Shown: positions 4,965-7,309 of the stretch, piece after piece
How positions within the stretch are numbered: the first letter of the stretch is position 1
Layout of the letters: each line of letters opens with the position of its first letter
From: CAZQDP01 sp964592375
GTDB taxonomy: Bacteria > Bacillota > Clostridia > RUG12999
Reading direction: 5' to 3'
Length of the DNA stretch: 7,309 nt
Assembly: GCA_964592375.1 (NCBI GenBank)
Contig: CAZQDP010000087.1
Coordinates: forward strand, 1-7,309
Position numbers and translations under genes: made by a program
Notes under the pieces: generated by a model
What the model saw: the letters and a program-made list of their open reading frames with translations, nothing else
The model's database searches: none
Told to the model about the DNA's origin: nothing

Positions 4965-7304
4965 ATGAGAAATAAACTGATCATGAAGTACCCTGCGAGT
5001 TGGCATGGGGATATGTGGCGGGAAGCCTCCCCGGTTGGAAATGGTGAAATTGGCGGGCTTATCTATGGCGGCGTACATAAAGAAATCATTGCACTCATTC
5101 ATGGAAAACTCTGGTGGGATTATACAGATAAGGAGCTGCCCGATGTGAGCGCTACCATTGCGCAGATGCGTGCACTTTTAAAGGATAATAAAGTGCAAGA
5201 AGCAGAAAATGTGATGAAAAACGAGCTACTCAGACTCGACTATCGTCCGCAATCGGCTCGCCCTCTGCCGCTTGCAGATATCAATATTCTAAATCACAAT
5301 TCGCAGGGATTTAAGAAATATGTGCGAGAAATCAATATGGAAAATGGCGTTGCCTCTGTTTGTTGGAATGATAAAGAGAGTAGATTTACCCGTGAATTCT
5401 TTATTTCAAGAGCCAGTGACATTGCTTGCTATAAAATGCATGTACAAGGTGATGGCGCATATGATGCCGATTTTTCCATCAGTTTGCACGATTTGGAAAC
5501 CATCGGCAGCCTAACGCCACCTGCAAATAGTGAGACCATTTGTGAGAATGGCTATATCAAGTTTGCGGCTACGGCGGAGGAGGATTTTGGCGCAGTTGCA
5601 TTCATCAAGCATAATGGCACCGAGCGCTACCAAAAAAATGCGATTTGCATTTCGAATGCAACGGAAATTGAGGTCTTTACCAAAGTTTTTATCAAAGAAG
5701 AAAGGCATGTGGCATGGTCAAGAGCACAAACGGAGCTTAATCGCAGTTTGTCGTATGACAAGGAGCTTGACATGCACACGAAATTGCATTCCAAGCTGTT
5801 TCATGCGCTGCAATTTCATATCGGCGGCAAGGATTATCATCTTTCAAACGAAGAACTATTACTGGAGGCATATCAAGGGGAGGCCCCCAAGGAGTTTATT
5901 GAAAAGATGTGGTCATTTGGAAGATACTTACTCATTTGTGCATCCAGAGAAGGTGGGTATCCGTGCCAACTTTATGGCCTTTGGACAGGGAGTTATAATG
6001 CCATGTGGCCATGGAATATGTTTAATGTCAATATTGAAATGATCTATTGGCAAGCGCTCTCCGGCAATATGCCGGAAATGCTACTTAGCGTATTTGATTA
6101 TATTGATGCAAGAATGGATCATTATCGCATCAATGCAAAGCAATTATACAATTGTCGCGGCATTAATATTTCGTCCATCAATACCCCGGAATCGGGTTTG
6201 CATAAGGGTCGTTATATTTATCCCCATATTCTGCATTGGACAGGAGCGGCAGGCTGGATAGCACAGCATTATTTTGACTATTATCTCCATACAAACGACA
6301 TCACCTTTTTAAAAGATCGTGCAATGCCGTTTATGGCGGAGGCCGCCTTGTTTTATGAAGACTTCATGACCATTGACGATAATGGATATCTCTTGTCTTC
6401 TCCATCGAATTCACCTGAAAACACTCCGCGAAATGTGAAAAATGATCTCAAAAGCAATTCAGAGGTTGCGGTGAATGCCACCATGGATTTCGCCATTTTA
6501 AAGGAGCTTTTATCTAACCTACTCCTCAGCAACACCATCACCGGTTTATATAGCGAAAAAATCGAAATTTGGCAAGAGATGCTTAGCCGCATTCCGCCTT
6601 ATCAGCTCAATGAGGATGGTGCCATCAAAGAATGGATGCACCCGTTTTATCAAGACAATTATGAGCATCGGCACCAATCGCATGTGTACCCTGTTTTCCC
6701 CGGCACGGAAATTACAAAGCATAACAATCCTACGCTGTACAAAGGCTTTGTCACGGCCATGGAAAAGCGAAAGGTTGTCGGTCTAAAGGATCAGTCCGGC
6801 TGGTCGCTCACTTACATGTCGAATGTTTTCGCAAGAATGGGTGATGGGGATACCGCAATGGAATGCCTTCATCTTCTGAGCAGGTCAAACGTGATTAATA
6901 ATTTTTTCACGGTGCACAATGATTGGCGCAGAATGGGCATTGCCATCTGCAATGATTATCGATACGCTCCGGTACAACTCGACGGCAATATGGGATTTAC
7001 CGCTACTATTCATGAAATGGCCATTTTCTCTACCAAGGACGAAGTATATGTATTTAATGCCATTCCTTCCGATTGGGAAAAAGGCAGTGTTGGGCCGCTG
7101 CTTACTCGAACCAATAGTGAGGTCTCTCTTACATGGGATAAAGGAAGCAAAGAAGCCAAGGTGATCGTAAAGCAGCTTAAAAAAGACACCATTTTTCACC
7201 TCATTATCCCTTCGCACATGCACTTTTCGGACTTTGAAGGCACTGCGCGGCAGGTTGGTTTAAAAAGCGGAGAAGCACTAGAATTTACGCTTTTTATCGA
7301 TTGA
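4965..7304 (+). CDS. Glycoside hydrolase family 95-like protein (alpha-L-fucosidase/L-galactosidase family)
   Basis: This complete 779-aa protein has the length and order of GH95 enzymes: an amino-terminal beta-sandwich (about 8-240), a linker, an (alpha/alpha)6 barrel (about 290-700) and a carboxyl beta domain. Family markers are WREASPVGNGEIGGLIYGG near the amino end, RYLLICAS (320-327), GLWTGSYNAMWPWNMFNVN ending at Asn356, SPSNSPEN with Glu485, HRHQSH (568-573), SGWS just after Asp609, and LDGNMG with Asp673. By spacing, Asn354/Asn356, Glu485 and Asp673 correspond to Asn421/423, Glu566 and Asp766 of the Bifidobacterium fucosidase AfcA; this mapping is from memory. There is no signal peptide or membrane segment, so it should act in the cytoplasm on imported oligosaccharides. 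It begins 34 nt after pgeF. Many loops differ from classical GH95 (for example KLWWDY for TLWSG), so the sugar specificity is uncertain. The frame is intact to its TGA. Confidence 0.85.
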   Translation: MRNKLIMKYPASWHGDMWREASPVGNGEIGGLIYGGVHKEIIALIHGKLWWDYTDKELPDVSATIAQMRALLKDNKVQEAENVMKNELLRLDYRPQSARPLPLADINILNHNSQGFKKYVREINMENGVASVCWNDKESRFTREFFISRASDIACYKMHVQGDGAYDADFSISLHDLETIGSLTPPANSETICENGYIKFAATAEEDFGAVAFIKHNGTERYQKNAICISNATEIEVFTKVFIKEERHVAWSRAQTELNRSLSYDKELDMHTKLHSKLFHALQFHIGGKDYHLSNEELLLEAYQGEAPKEFIEKMWSFGRYLLICASREGGYPCQLYGLWTGSYNAMWPWNMFNVNIEMIYWQALSGNMPEMLLSVFDYIDARMDHYRINAKQLYNCRGINISSINTPESGLHKGRYIYPHILHWTGAAGWIAQHYFDYYLHTNDITFLKDRAMPFMAEAALFYEDFMTIDDNGYLLSSPSNSPENTPRNVKNDLKSNSEVAVNATMDFAILKELLSNLLLSNTITGLYSEKIEIWQEMLSRIPPYQLNEDGAIKEWMHPFYQDNYEHRHQSHVYPVFPGTEITKHNNPTLYKGFVTAMEKRKVVGLKDQSGWSLTYMSNVFARMGDGDTAMECLHLLSRSNVINNFFTVHNDWRRMGIAICNDYRYAPVQLDGNMGFTATIHEMAIFSTKDEVYVFNAIPSDWEKGSVGPLLTRTNSEVSLTWDKGSKEAKVIVKQLKKDTIFHLIIPSHMHFSDFEGTARQVGLKSGEALEFTLFID

Positions 7305-7309
7305 TTATT

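Overview
The window looks like chromosomal DNA of an anaerobic, Gram-positive, Clostridia-type bacterium (Bacillota). The main evidence is a set of strong purine-rich Shine-Dalgarno sites, moderately AT-rich coding DNA and very AT-rich intergenic DNA. A DegV protein and a three-gene cluster (DRTGG-domain protein, RsbW-like ATPase, short [FeFe]-hydrogenase-like protein), typical of fermentative clostridia, point the same way. All seven supported genes are on the + strand, closely packed, and could form one transcript. I cannot name the species.

Layout. Positions 1-285 are AT-rich and hold no convincing gene. They contain several inverted repeats and perhaps the last codons of an upstream gene. 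A good sigma-A-type promoter (286-314) precedes degV (347-1204, fatty-acid-binding DegV protein). Next come ung (1228-1902, uracil-DNA glycosylase, probable TTG start), a DRTGG-domain protein (1917-2273), an RsbW-like HATPase (2273-2704) and, after a 98-bp spacer, an [FeFe]-hydrogenase-like iron-sulfur protein (2803-4131). pgeF (4124-4930, YfiH/laccase-domain family) overlaps its end by 8 nt. Last is a complete, divergent GH95 glycoside hydrolase (4965-7304).

How the genes relate. The centre of interest is the module at 1917-4131: DRTGG protein, anti-sigma-type ATPase and an H-cluster protein. The H-cluster protein keeps the four cysteines expected to hold the H-cluster but lacks the proton-transfer cysteine and the two pocket methionines of catalytic enzymes. 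This matches the published idea of putative sensory [FeFe]-hydrogenases, so the module may sense H2 or redox state and signal through the kinase-like ATPase. That role is inference. degV, ung and pgeF are housekeeping or repair-type genes that share the apparent transcript. The GH95 gene has its own strong ribosome binding site and a 34-bp gap; it may be co-transcribed or start a separate carbohydrate-use unit beyond the window.

No RNA genes, CRISPR arrays, insertion sequences, prophage genes or origins were seen.
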